Shown piece by piece: positions 6,364 through 14,765 of a stretch of DNA of 17,094 nt; the stretch's first letter is position 1; each line of letters opens with the position of its first letter. Where the stretch lies: positions 1 to 17,094 of the forward strand of contig CALJIF010000138.1 of NCBI GenBank assembly GCA_937974275.1, given 5' to 3'. Below the pieces are notes generated by a model. It made no database searches. It saw only the letters and a list, made by a program, of their open reading frames with translations, and had not been told where the DNA came from. The position numbers and the translations under genes are program-made. This stretch comes from an uncultured Flavobacteriales bacterium (GTDB lineage Bacteria; Bacteroidota; Bacteroidia; Palsa-965).

Positions 6364-8826
6364 CTACGATCTGATTACTGCGCCTAACTTCTCGGTCATC
6401 ACTTTCGTGATCTTTTCCATCACTTTGTCAATCTGCTGATCCGTCAATGTGGCTTCAGCATTTTCCAAAATAAAACTTACTGCATACGACTTCTTGTCGG
6501 CACCCAATTGCTGACCTTCAAAAACGTCAAACAACTGTACTGATTTCAAAAAGGCACGTTCCGTTTGCCAAGCCAGTTGTTCCACCTGCGCATAGGTAAC
6601 TTGTTTATCCAAAATCAGGGCAAGATCACGACGCACAGCAGGAAACTTAGATACTTCACGGTAGCGAATCTCTTTTGTTCCCGACAACACCTGCTCTACT
6701 TTGTCCCAGTTGATCTCCGCAAACCAAACTACGCCATCGCCTCCAAGCTGGGTTAAAGTCTCGCCTGCTGCCGCACCGGCTACACCCAACTTGTGCTTGC
6801 CTGATTTTACTTGTACCAAGAACGGATAAGCCTCAGATTCCAGCGTCTCAAAACTCAACGGACCTAATCCCAGTGTCTCCAGAATTACACATAACGGCTT
6901 CTTCACATCCATCCATCCTGCTGCTTCCTGCGTAGCATTCCAGCTTTCCGGCAATTGACGTCCGTAAGCCAGCATTAACAATTTATATTCTTCTACATAT
7001 GGCCACGCCGTATTCTTTTCATTCAATAAATACGTGCTTCCGAATTCAAACAAACGCAGATCACTTTGTTTACGATTAACATTGTAAACGACAGCTTCAA
7101 TTCCGCCGAACAAAAGATGCGTGCGCATTACACCTAAATCAGAACTCAACGGGTTCGTCAACTTTACCGGTGAAATTCCTCCCGCAGCAGCCATTGTCGA
7201 ATAACGCTCTTTAGTCAATGAATTATTCACGATCTCTGAAAAGCCCAGCGCCACAAGACGCTCAGCCGTACGCTCGCGAACCATTTCTTTGTTAGGACGC
7301 TGCACGTAATTCAAAGATGCATGCACTTTATCGGGAAATCCGATATTGTTATATCCGTAAATACGCAATACTTCTTCGTACAAGTCAATCTCACGCGTAA
7401 CATCAACTTTAAATCTTGGAACATTTAACAGCAACGCATCTTTCCCTTCCGAAATAATCTCGCAGCCCAAATCACTCAAAATCGATTTTATGATTTTATG
7501 ATCAATGGCCTTGCCGATAATTCGATCACAATTATCATACTTAAATGCAACTTCCAAAGGCAACACCTGTTCCGGATAAACATCAATAACCGTATTCACA
7601 GGAACACCACCGGCAATTTGTTGCAACAATTGTGCAGCACGTTGCAAAGCACGAATTACAATATCCGGATCACAACCTCGCTCAAAACGAAACGAAGCAT
7701 CTGTTTTCAGTTGATGCAACTTCGATGTTTTACGAACATGCACTGCATCGAAGTAGGCGCTCTCTAAAAATATTTTTGTCGTCTGTTCAGTTACGCCTGA
7801 TTGCAAACCGCCAAATACACCGGCAATGCACATGGGCACATCACCATCACAAATCATCAAATCATCTGCTCCCAATTTGCGTTCCACACCATCCAACGTG
7901 ACAAACTTGGTATCTGCAGGAAGCTTCTTCACTTCTACGCGTCCCGACTTGATTGCCGCTGCATCGAAGGCATGCAACGGTTGCCCCAATTCGTGTAACA
8001 CATAATTGGTGACATCAACGACATTATTAATTGGTCGTACACCAATGCTGCGCAGACGATTCTGCAACCATTCCGGAGAAGGCGCTACTTTTAATCCGTC
8101 AATAATCAGCGCTGCATAACGTTTACATGCTTCAGGCGCACCAACAACAACTTGTATTTCAGATTCCGGCAATTGTTCGTCTAAAGGCAAAAGTTCAGGG
8201 AACAAAACACGTGCTCTGTCCGACTCATCCAGCTTCCGCATTTTGTCTGCGTTCCACACCGCAACCAAATCACGCGCAACACCATGATGCGAAGCAGCAT
8301 CGCTCCTGTTTGGAGTTAAACCGATTTCAAAAACATAATCGGAAGTTAGCTGCAAATGTTCAGCAGCCGGCATTCCAACTTGTGCATCTTGCTTCAGAAT
8401 TAAAATACCATCATGAGAAGTTCCCAAACCGATTTCATCTTCAGCGCAGATCATGCCTTCTGAAAGTTCACCGCGAATTTTCGATTTTTTAATTTCAAAG
8501 GATTCGCCGCTTGTCGGATATAATGTAGCACCTACTGTAGCAACCAGCACCTTTTGTCCCGCAGCTACATTCGGCGCACCACAAACAATAGAAAGCAATT
8601 CCGGCCCACCGACATTCACTTTCGTTAACGACAATTTATCGGCATTCGGATGTTTAACGCACTCCATCACTTCACCCACTACAACACCACGCAAACCTCC
8701 CTTAATCACGTCCACTGCTTCCATGGACTCCACTTCCAAACCGCAATCCGTTAACAGGGTTGAAATTTGTTCCGGATCCAACTTAATATTCAAATGTTCG
8801 CTTAACCAGCTATATGCAATTTTCAT
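6364..8826 (-). CDS. pheT: Phenylalanine--tRNA ligase beta subunit
   Basis: Part of the cytosolic (alpha-beta)2 enzyme that charges tRNA-Phe with phenylalanine; the beta subunit holds tRNA-binding and editing domains. At 820 aa it has normal bacterial length. Domains in order: N-terminal segment; EMAPII-like tRNA-binding domain at about 40-155 with HPNADKLSLTKVNVG (59-73); the NRSDAASHHGVARDL segment; the B3/B4 editing region at about 215-390 with ERGCDPDIV at its end; B5 domain around 410-480; a catalytic-like core; and a C-terminal ferredoxin-fold anticodon-binding domain (about 726-820, YREVSKFPAVRRDLALILD). The alpha-subunit gene pheS is not adjacent; pheS and pheT are often apart in Bacteroidota. 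ATG at 8826 is the natural start. Confidence 0.97.
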   Translation of the reverse strand: MKIAYSWLSEHLNIKLDPEQISTLLTDCGLEVESMEAVDVIKGGLRGVVVGEVMECVKHPNADKLSLTKVNVGGPELLSIVCGAPNVAAGQKVLVATVGATLYPTSGESFEIKKSKIRGELSEGMICAEDEIGLGTSHDGILILKQDAQVGMPAAEHLQLTSDYVFEIGLTPNRSDAASHHGVARDLVAVWNADKMRKLDESDRARVLFPELLPLDEQLPESEIQVVVGAPEACKRYAALIIDGLKVAPSPEWLQNRLRSIGVRPINNVVDVTNYVLHELGQPLHAFDAAAIKSGRVEVKKLPADTKFVTLDGVERKLGADDLMICDGDVPMCIAGVFGGLQSGVTEQTTKIFLESAYFDAVHVRKTSKLHQLKTDASFRFERGCDPDIVIRALQRAAQLLQQIAGGVPVNTVIDVYPEQVLPLEVAFKYDNCDRIIGKAIDHKIIKSILSDLGCEIISEGKDALLLNVPRFKVDVTREIDLYEEVLRIYGYNNIGFPDKVHASLNYVQRPNKEMVRERTAERLVALGFSEIVNNSLTKERYSTMAAAGGISPVKLTNPLSSDLGVMRTHLLFGGIEAVVYNVNRKQSDLRLFEFGSTYLLNEKNTAWPYVEEYKLLMLAYGRQLPESWNATQEAAGWMDVKKPLCVILETLGLGPLSFETLESEAYPFLVQVKSGKHKLGVAGAAAGETLTQLGGDGVVWFAEINWDKVEQVLSGTKEIRYREVSKFPAVRRDLALILDKQVTYAQVEQLAWQTERAFLKSVQLFDVFEGQQLGADKKSYAVSFILENAEATLTDQQIDKVMEKITKVMTEKLGAVIRS

Positions 8827-8830
8827 AATC

Positions 8831-8851
8831 AGAAATTAGGTGGTAAAGGTA
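8831..8851 (-). promoter_or_regulatory. pheT promoter region with two candidate -7 elements
   Basis: On the minus strand, TAATTTCT (8838-8831) lies 4 nt before the ATG, and TACCTTTA (8851-8844) lies 17 nt before it. Each is one base from TAnnTTTG. The second closely matches the TACCTTTG before the DUF983 gene. I cannot decide which is used; the first would give a leaderless mRNA, the second a short leader. Confidence 0.4.
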
Positions 8852-8915
8852 GAAAATAGCCCCTAATAAAGGAGGTATTTCTGCTTACCTACCGCGATAG
8901 ATGAAGAGTAATAAG

Positions 8916-8923
8916 TACATTTG
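8916..8923 (+). promoter_or_regulatory. Perfect -7 element TACATTTG before the DUF2723 gene
   Basis: TACATTTG matches TAnnTTTG exactly, followed by AAAC and the GTG start at 8928. No TTTG is evident at -33. Because the element ends 4 nt before the start codon, transcription should begin at about the start codon itself. Confidence 0.6.
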
Positions 8924-8927
8924 AAAC

Positions 8928-11900
8928 GTGTTCTCCACGTACTCATTCCGAACCGTGAATCGCTTAACCGGCTGGCTGGTCGGTATTACGGCAATGATCG
9001 TTTATTCGGTTACGATTGAGCCTACCGCAAGCTTCTGGGATTGTAGTGAATACATTGCTTGTGCCAACAAACTCGAAATCGGCCATCCTCCCGGAGCGCC
9101 CTTCTTTTTGTTGTTGGGTCGTTTCTTCAGCATGTTTACCGATGGAGATGGTGTAGCTGTAGCAATCAATTTAATGTCTGCGCTGGCGAGTGCATTCACG
9201 GTGCAATTGCTTTTTCTGAGTATCACGCACCTTGCCCGAAAGATTCTTTTGACCGATCCGGAACATGCTTCTCAAGTGCGCATGGTTTTAATTCTGATAG
9301 CAGGTGCTGTTGGTGCGTTAACGTTTGCCTTCACCGATTCATTTTGGTTTTCTGCCGTGGAAGGTGAAGTGTATGCGCTCAGCAGCTTTTTTACTGCAGT
9401 TGTTTTTTACGCCATGTTACGTTGGGAAGAGAGCAGCGAAGACACACGCGGAGATCGATGGATTGTGTTTATCGCATACATGATCGGACTTTCCATCGGA
9501 GTGCACTTACTTAATTTGTTAACGATTCCGGCTTTAGTTTTTATCTGGTTTCACAAAAAATATCCGCGTTACACCGTTAAACAACTCGTTATTGCAAGTA
9601 TTGCTGCGGTAGTCTTATTAGGCGGCATACAAGATTTTCTCATCCCCGGAATTGTAAGCGGTGCGGGCGCTGCAGAGTTGTTCTTTGTCAATAAAGTCGG
9701 CATGCCTTTTCAAAGCGGCACCATCATTTACTTTGCGCTGATCATTACGGGAATTGTTTTCGGATTGTGGTGGTCGCATCGCAAACAACTGCATTACCTC
9801 AACATCGGGGTGTTGTCCTTTGCGATGCTGTTGATCGGATATTCTACGTTTTTGGTTGTCATTATCCGTTCCAACGCCGGAACTCCGATTAACGAAAACC
9901 GACCGAACGATGCCGTGAGTTTATTGTCGTATCTCAATCGTGAGCAATACGGGGATTGGCCCATCTTCCACGGGCAACAATATTCAACACCGCTCGATCC
10001 GGAACAACCGTATGTTGATGGTCAACCGAAATTTGTGCGCGATAATGCTACCGGCAATTACATTATCAGCGATGCACGCAAAGAATCGGAATACAATTAT
10101 GATAAACGTGCAACGGTTTTTCTTCCGCGCATGTGGAGCTCGTCGCATGCTGAAGCGTATCAAGGCTGGGTAGATGTGAAAGGTGATACATTAATTCTAC
10201 CTGATAGCAAAGGAAGAGTCACAACCGCAGTAATACCAACGTTTCGCGAGAACCTACAATATTTTGTAACGTACCAATGCGGATGGATGTATGCGCGTTA
10301 CTTCCTCTGGAATTTTGTAGGAAGACAAAATGATCGTACCGGATACGGGAACGACATGGAAGGAAACTTTCAGTCAGGTATAGGTTTGTTTGATCGCGCT
10401 CGCATTGGCGAACCCGAGTTGATGCCTGAATTTTGGAAGAACAACAAAGCATCAAATTCGTATTTCGCACTTCCATTAATTCTTGGAATAATCGGCGCAT
10501 TCTGGCATTATTACCGCTCGCGTAAAGACGCTTTAGTAATAGCGTTGTTGTTCATTTTCACAGGACTTGCTATTGTGTTTTATCTCAATCAAACACCGTG
10601 GCAACCGCGCGAACGCGATTACGCATACGTAGGTTCATTCTTTGCTTTTTCAATTTGGATCGGACTTGGTGTGATTGGTGTTTATCAATTTTTTCAGCGC
10701 TTTCTGACCAGTAATAAATCACTGGCGGCCGCATTGATGACAACAGCAGTAGTTCCGGTAATTGTACTCTCCGAAAATTATGATGATCACAACAGAAAAG
10801 ACCGAACTGTTGCGCGTGATCTTGCAATCAACTTGTTACAAAGCTGTGCTCCGAATGCTGTCCTCTTTACCTATGCCGATAACGACACATTCCCATTGTG
10901 GTATGCACAAGAAGTTTTGGGAATTCGAACAGATGTGCGCGTGGTTTGTCTTTCGCTTCTTGGCGGCGACTGGTATATTGACCAACTGAAAGAAAAATAT
11001 TACGATTCCGATGCTATTCCGTTTTCCATGCAGCATTGGGACTACCGCGAAGGAACGCGCAGCTATGTCAATGTATTCAATGAACGTAACGATACCATGT
11101 CGGTTGCATTTGCTGTGCAGCGTGCGATCAGTAAAAAATTCGAAGAGCAATTCGTTTCAACGACAGACGATACGTTGAATTATATTCCGGGAAGGTATTT
11201 GTCTTTGCCCGTTCATCGTGGGAATGCGATGCAGTATAATGCTGTTGAACCGTACAATCTGCAACGTGTGGAAGATACGATCTACTGGAGTTTAAAAGGG
11301 AATTACATCTTAAAAGATCAATTAGTAATTCTGGATATTCTTGCCAACAACAATTGGAAGCGTCCGATCTATTTCGCGTTGAACATGCCCGGAAATTCGT
11401 ACGCCGGATTAGACGAATACCTGCAATTAGAAGGATTAGCGTACCGATTGATTCCCGTAAAAAACTTCCGTGCGAATGGCACATTGCGCAACAATCCGAT
11501 GGTGCATTTACAACGATCGGTGCAATTGTTTTCAAGTACGTTTAAATGGGGCGGCATACATAATGAACATGTTTATGCAGACGAAACAACTGCACGAATG
11601 TTCACGGATCCAATGTTAACCGGCGTTCAACATACGGCGTTGGCATTGGCTGAGGCAGGGCAATATGAGCAGGCCATGGCTTTATTGAAAAAAACCGAAC
11701 GCGCCATTCCATTAACACAAATACCTCCGGATGAGCATTGGATTGCATTTGTTGAAATTGCGTATCGATGCGGAGATCATGTCTTCGCCAACAACTTGTC
11801 GCGAAAAATTGTGAAGCACGCTTATGAATCTATTCAATGGTATACTACGTTACCACGTTTCCCTGCTGATCTTTCTGCACAAATGCGCCACATTACGACG

Positions 11901-12026
11901 TTGGAAATGTTAGCACATCTGTACAGTCAGGAATCGCTTTCACTGGAATATCAGGCGATCATGCAACGTCTTGATTTGACACCGCAACGTCCGCAACAAG
12001 ATTCTGCGGATAGCATTACTGATTAA
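8928..12026 (+). CDS. DUF2723 multi-pass membrane protein, GT-C-like (GTG start)
   Basis: A 1032-residue inner-membrane protein typical of Bacteroidota. The N-terminal DUF2723 domain shows TIEPTASFWDCSEYI (29-43), GHPPGAPFFLLLGRFFSMF (52-70), about eight membrane helices up to residue 315, a soluble insert (about 316-510), and four more helices up to about 617 carrying QTPWQPRERDYAYVGSFFAF (555-574). A large C-terminal extracytoplasmic part follows, with FTYADNDTFPLWYAQEV and GGDWYIDQL, and a short TPR-like stretch near the end (LALAEAGQYEQAMALLKK). The acidic residues in the first loop (Asp38, Glu41) resemble catalytic acids of GT-C glycosyltransferases, so lipid-linked sugar transfer to envelope proteins or glycans is a fair inference. 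GTG is the start: an in-frame TGA lies two codons upstream. Its stop abuts the recG stop. Confidence 0.9.
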   Translation: MFSTYSFRTVNRLTGWLVGITAMIVYSVTIEPTASFWDCSEYIACANKLEIGHPPGAPFFLLLGRFFSMFTDGDGVAVAINLMSALASAFTVQLLFLSITHLARKILLTDPEHASQVRMVLILIAGAVGALTFAFTDSFWFSAVEGEVYALSSFFTAVVFYAMLRWEESSEDTRGDRWIVFIAYMIGLSIGVHLLNLLTIPALVFIWFHKKYPRYTVKQLVIASIAAVVLLGGIQDFLIPGIVSGAGAAELFFVNKVGMPFQSGTIIYFALIITGIVFGLWWSHRKQLHYLNIGVLSFAMLLIGYSTFLVVIIRSNAGTPINENRPNDAVSLLSYLNREQYGDWPIFHGQQYSTPLDPEQPYVDGQPKFVRDNATGNYIISDARKESEYNYDKRATVFLPRMWSSSHAEAYQGWVDVKGDTLILPDSKGRVTTAVIPTFRENLQYFVTYQCGWMYARYFLWNFVGRQNDRTGYGNDMEGNFQSGIGLFDRARIGEPELMPEFWKNNKASNSYFALPLILGIIGAFWHYYRSRKDALVIALLFIFTGLAIVFYLNQTPWQPRERDYAYVGSFFAFSIWIGLGVIGVYQFFQRFLTSNKSLAAALMTTAVVPVIVLSENYDDHNRKDRTVARDLAINLLQSCAPNAVLFTYADNDTFPLWYAQEVLGIRTDVRVVCLSLLGGDWYIDQLKEKYYDSDAIPFSMQHWDYREGTRSYVNVFNERNDTMSVAFAVQRAISKKFEEQFVSTTDDTLNYIPGRYLSLPVHRGNAMQYNAVEPYNLQRVEDTIYWSLKGNYILKDQLVILDILANNNWKRPIYFALNMPGNSYAGLDEYLQLEGLAYRLIPVKNFRANGTLRNNPMVHLQRSVQLFSSTFKWGGIHNEHVYADETTARMFTDPMLTGVQHTALALAEAGQYEQAMALLKKTERAIPLTQIPPDEHWIAFVEIAYRCGDHVFANNLSRKIVKHAYESIQWYTTLPRFPADLSAQMRHITTLEMLAHLYSQESLSLEYQAIMQRLDLTPQRPQQDSADSITD

Positions 12027-14132
12027 TTAACTGATTTTACTCCAGTTGGTGGAAGAGGTTTTTTCACGATTCATCTCCTGCACCAACGCCTGATTTTCTT
12101 CACTCTCAAGTTTCGGATCCCGTTCTAACAAGTCGCCCGCAGCTGCCCGCGCATGTTGCAGAATGACTACATCCTTCGCAATGTCGGCAAGCCGTAATCC
12201 TAAAACACCACTTTGTTGCGTCCCTTCTATATCTCCGGGACCACGCAATTCCAAATCAACTTCCGCTATTTCAAATCCATCATTGGTGCGCACCATCGTG
12301 TCCATGCGCTTTTTCGAATCGCGACTCAACTTTACTGCTGTCATTAAAATACAAAACGATTGTTCCGCACCACGACCCACCCGTCCACGCAACTGGTGCA
12401 ACTGCGATAATCCGAATCGCTCTGCACTTTCAATGATCATAACCGATGCATTCGGAACATTCACGCCCACTTCGATCACCGTTGTGGCAACCATGATGTT
12501 GGTTTCACCTTTTACAAAGCGCTGCATTTCAAATTCTTTTTCAGCGGGCTTCATCTTTCCATGCACTATACTCACCTTGTACTGTGGCAAAGGGAACGCA
12601 CGTGAAATACTTTCGTATCCATCCATCAAATCCTTGTAATCCATCTTTTCGGATTCCTGAATGAGCGGATACACCACATATACTTGTCGTCCCTTCGCAA
12701 TTTCCTCTTTCATAAAACCAAAGACACGCATGCGATCCGCGTCGGTAAAATGAACGGTTTTAATCGGCTTACGACCCGGTGGCAATTCATCAATTACAGA
12801 TGTATCAAGGTCTCCGTACAATGTCATCGCTAATGTTCGTGGAATGGGCGTTGCTGTCATCACCAGAACATGTGGTGGCTGAACATTTTTACGCCACAAC
12901 TTATAACGTTGCTCCACACCAAATCGGTGTTGTTCATCAATCACCACCATGCCCAAATTTCGAAACTGCACTTCATCCTCTATCAATGCATGTGTACCAA
13001 TCACAATATGAACGGTTCCATCACGCAATCCTTCGTGCAACACCTTGCGTGCCGCGGTTTTGGTAGTTCCTGTAAGCAACCGGATATTTACGGGCATATC
13101 CTTCAGCAATTCCTGCAACGTATAAAAATGTTGTGTTGCCAAAATTTCCGTCGGCGCCATCAGACAGGCCTGAAAACCGTTGTCGATAGCGATAAGCATG
13201 CTCATCAACGCCACTACTGTTTTTCCACTACCCACATCACCTTGCAACAAACGATTCATTTGTTTGCCACTCCCGCAATCCTGACGAATTTCACGAATCA
13301 CGCGCTTTTGTGCATTAGTTAATGGGAAAGGTAAATAGGTGTTGTAAAATGTATTGAACAACACGCCCACCTGCCCGAATACAAAGCCTCGCGACACTTC
13401 ATTTCGCTGGCGTTGTATTCGCAGTAAACGAATTTGAATAAACAGAAACTCTTCGAACTTCAATCGCGCTTCTGCCCTTTTCTGCAATGTAATGTCGGAC
13501 GGGAAATGAATTTCCCGCAACGTAGTTTCGCGATCCAGCATATTCAATCGCGCACGTAACGTCTCCGGTAAAATTTCCGGAATATTACCCGGTAGCAAAT
13601 TGTACAATACCCGTTGCAGTTTCATCAATCCTTTCGAATCGAGTCCTTTGTTGCGTGCCTTTTCCGTAGAGGAATACATGGGTTGCAACGCCGATGTCCG
13701 CTTCAAGGTTTCTTCGGAAACTTCCTCCACCTCCGGATGCACGATATTAAACCTGCCGTTAAATTCCTGTGGTTTCCCAAATACGATGTACTCCTTTCCC
13801 GGTTGAAATTTTCCCGTGAGCCATTTCAAACCCTGAAACCACACCAATTCCACACTACCGGCACTATCACGAAACATCGCCGTCATCCGTTTACTCCGCT
13901 GGTGTCCGACGGTTTGCACTTGCGAAATGTAACCGCGCAATTGAATGTACGGTGTATCCGGAGTAATTTCAGTGGTGAGATAAAATCGCGAACGATCAAT
14001 GTAGCGATACGGATACCAGCGCAACAAATCGCCGTACGTGCGAATATTAAACTCCGCCTTCAGCACTTTAGCGCGTTCCGGACCCACGCCTTTCAAAAAC
14101 TCAATGGAAGTATCTAATATACTGTTCGCCAC
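12027..14132 (-). CDS. recG: ATP-dependent DNA helicase RecG (GTG start)
   Basis: RecG reverses stalled replication forks and drives branch migration of Holliday junctions, working on DNA in the cytoplasm. The 701-residue protein is the usual size. Order: N-terminal helical part with FLKGVGPERAKVL (12-24); OB-fold wedge domain (about 60-160); helicase domain 1 with Walker A GDVGSGKT (298-305), MAPTEILATQH, motif II DEQH followed by RFGVEQR (near 399-409) and MTATPIPRTLAM; helicase domain 2 with HGKMKPAEKE, ATTVIEVGVNVPNA and QLHQLRGRVGRG; and a C-terminal end around ELRGPGDIEGTQQSG. All key motifs are intact. The start codon is GTG, with the Met-equivalent opening MANSILDTSIEFLKGVG. A -7-like element ends 4 nt upstream. 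It converges on the DUF2723 gene with no gap. Confidence 0.97.
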   Translation of the reverse strand: MANSILDTSIEFLKGVGPERAKVLKAEFNIRTYGDLLRWYPYRYIDRSRFYLTTEITPDTPYIQLRGYISQVQTVGHQRSKRMTAMFRDSAGSVELVWFQGLKWLTGKFQPGKEYIVFGKPQEFNGRFNIVHPEVEEVSEETLKRTSALQPMYSSTEKARNKGLDSKGLMKLQRVLYNLLPGNIPEILPETLRARLNMLDRETTLREIHFPSDITLQKRAEARLKFEEFLFIQIRLLRIQRQRNEVSRGFVFGQVGVLFNTFYNTYLPFPLTNAQKRVIREIRQDCGSGKQMNRLLQGDVGSGKTVVALMSMLIAIDNGFQACLMAPTEILATQHFYTLQELLKDMPVNIRLLTGTTKTAARKVLHEGLRDGTVHIVIGTHALIEDEVQFRNLGMVVIDEQHRFGVEQRYKLWRKNVQPPHVLVMTATPIPRTLAMTLYGDLDTSVIDELPPGRKPIKTVHFTDADRMRVFGFMKEEIAKGRQVYVVYPLIQESEKMDYKDLMDGYESISRAFPLPQYKVSIVHGKMKPAEKEFEMQRFVKGETNIMVATTVIEVGVNVPNASVMIIESAERFGLSQLHQLRGRVGRGAEQSFCILMTAVKLSRDSKKRMDTMVRTNDGFEIAEVDLELRGPGDIEGTQQSGVLGLRLADIAKDVVILQHARAAAGDLLERDPKLESEENQALVQEMNREKTSSTNWSKIS

Positions 14133-14136
14133 ACAG

Positions 14137-14144
14137 CGAATTTA
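14137..14144 (-). promoter_or_regulatory. -7-like element for recG
   Basis: On the minus strand TAAATTCG is followed by CTGT and the GTG start at 14132. The 12 bases TAAATTCGCTGT are identical to those directly before the PLP enzyme ATG at 763. I see no TTTG at -33. Confidence 0.5.
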
Positions 14145-14207
14145 GGAAACTCGATGTTTCTTGTGACTAAGAATAGTAGTTTCTCTTTAACCAAACATCA
14201 TTAGACG

Positions 14208-14215
14208 TAACTTGC
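14208..14215 (+). promoter_or_regulatory. Possible -7-like element for the small lipoprotein gene
   Basis: TAACTTGC keeps the TA and one TT of TAnnTTTG and lies 5 nt before ATG 14221. It is a weaker match than the others and is supported mainly by its position in the divergent 88-bp gap with recG. Confidence 0.3.
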
Positions 14216-14220
14216 ACCCG

Positions 14221-14715
14221 ATGTTGCGCATTATCCCCTTCTCGTTCATCATAGTTTTACTGCTGCTTTCTTCGTGCAGTAAAAACTACTATCAGCCCAT
14301 TACGCGTTCAAGTACCGAATTCAAAAACGATTCTGCATTCGTGCGAAACAACTTCGCGTACAGCGTGTACACCGTTTCGGGCAATCGTGTTTTTAAAACA
14401 CAAGTGGATTCTATTAAAGGCGACTCATTATACATTCGCAATACGCCGCTCGGTAACAAACAAATTAAAACGCTAAACAGTAAAAACAGTCCGGAATGGG
14501 TGAAACGTGTTGATCTCGTCCTCAACGACTCCACTCAACTTGCTGCAACGCCTCATCAATCAGCAATCAGTTATTCCCAGATAAAAACAGTAAAACATTA
14601 TAAATACGCTCCGGAAGCAAAAGCAAAAAACGACAACCGAACACTCTTCATCATTTTTGCGGTAGTCGTTCTCTTCGTGGGCGGATACATTGGTGCTATC
14701 GCGCTGATCAATTAA
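14221..14715 (+). CDS. Small lipoprotein with a C-terminal membrane helix, 164 aa
   Basis: The start MLRIIPFSFIIVLLLLSSC is a classic lipoprotein signal peptide with lipobox LSSC and lipidated Cys19. The middle (about 20-130) is polar with short beta-prone stretches (AYSVYTVSGNRVFKTQVDSI, GDSLYIRNTPLG) and no family I recognise. The last 25 residues (TLFIIFAVVVLFVGGYIGAI and onward) form a strongly hydrophobic helix after a basic linker (APEAKAKNDNR). A lipid anchor at one end and a membrane helix at the other is unusual; the protein may stay in the inner membrane or bridge to a partner. ATG 14221 is preferred because the earlier in-frame TTG (14212) lies within a promoter-like element. It diverges from recG and is followed by a hairpin. 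Confidence 0.72.
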   Translation: MLRIIPFSFIIVLLLLSSCSKNYYQPITRSSTEFKNDSAFVRNNFAYSVYTVSGNRVFKTQVDSIKGDSLYIRNTPLGNKQIKTLNSKNSPEWVKRVDLVLNDSTQLAATPHQSAISYSQIKTVKHYKYAPEAKAKNDNRTLFIIFAVVVLFVGGYIGAIALIN

Positions 14716-14716
14716 A

Positions 14717-14746
14717 AAAGAGCTGCCTCTTTCGAAACAGCTCTTT
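14717..14746 (-). terminator. Terminator after pdhC, possibly shared with the lipoprotein gene
   Basis: A 9-bp stem AAAGAGCTG (14717-14725) with CAGCTCTTT (14738-14746) and a 12-base loop. Read on the minus strand it ends in a run of six T, so it best terminates the pdhA-pdhC transcript, whose stop is at 14766. On the plus strand only three T end the stem, so it is weaker for the lipoprotein gene. Confidence 0.8.
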
Positions 14747-14765
14747 ACTCTAGAATGTTAAAAGC

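Noticed and set aside
7498..8839. Several plus-strand open frames across pheT
   Set aside because: They are antisense to a fully conserved pheT, have no recognisable domains and show composition expected from the reverse of coding sequence.
8868..8876. AAAGGAGGT, a perfect Shine-Dalgarno-like sequence between pheT and the DUF2723 gene
   Set aside because: No start codon lies at a workable distance. The nearest ATG (8901) is over 20 nt away and opens only a 7-codon frame ending in TGA just before the real GTG start.
12029..12048. AACTG ... CAGTT as a terminator between the DUF2723 gene and recG
   Set aside because: A 5-base stem with no T-run is within chance and lies inside the recG coding end.
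12163..14117. Plus-strand open frames across recG, up to 167 codons
   Set aside because: They are antisense to intact recG with all helicase motifs, and encode no recognisable protein.
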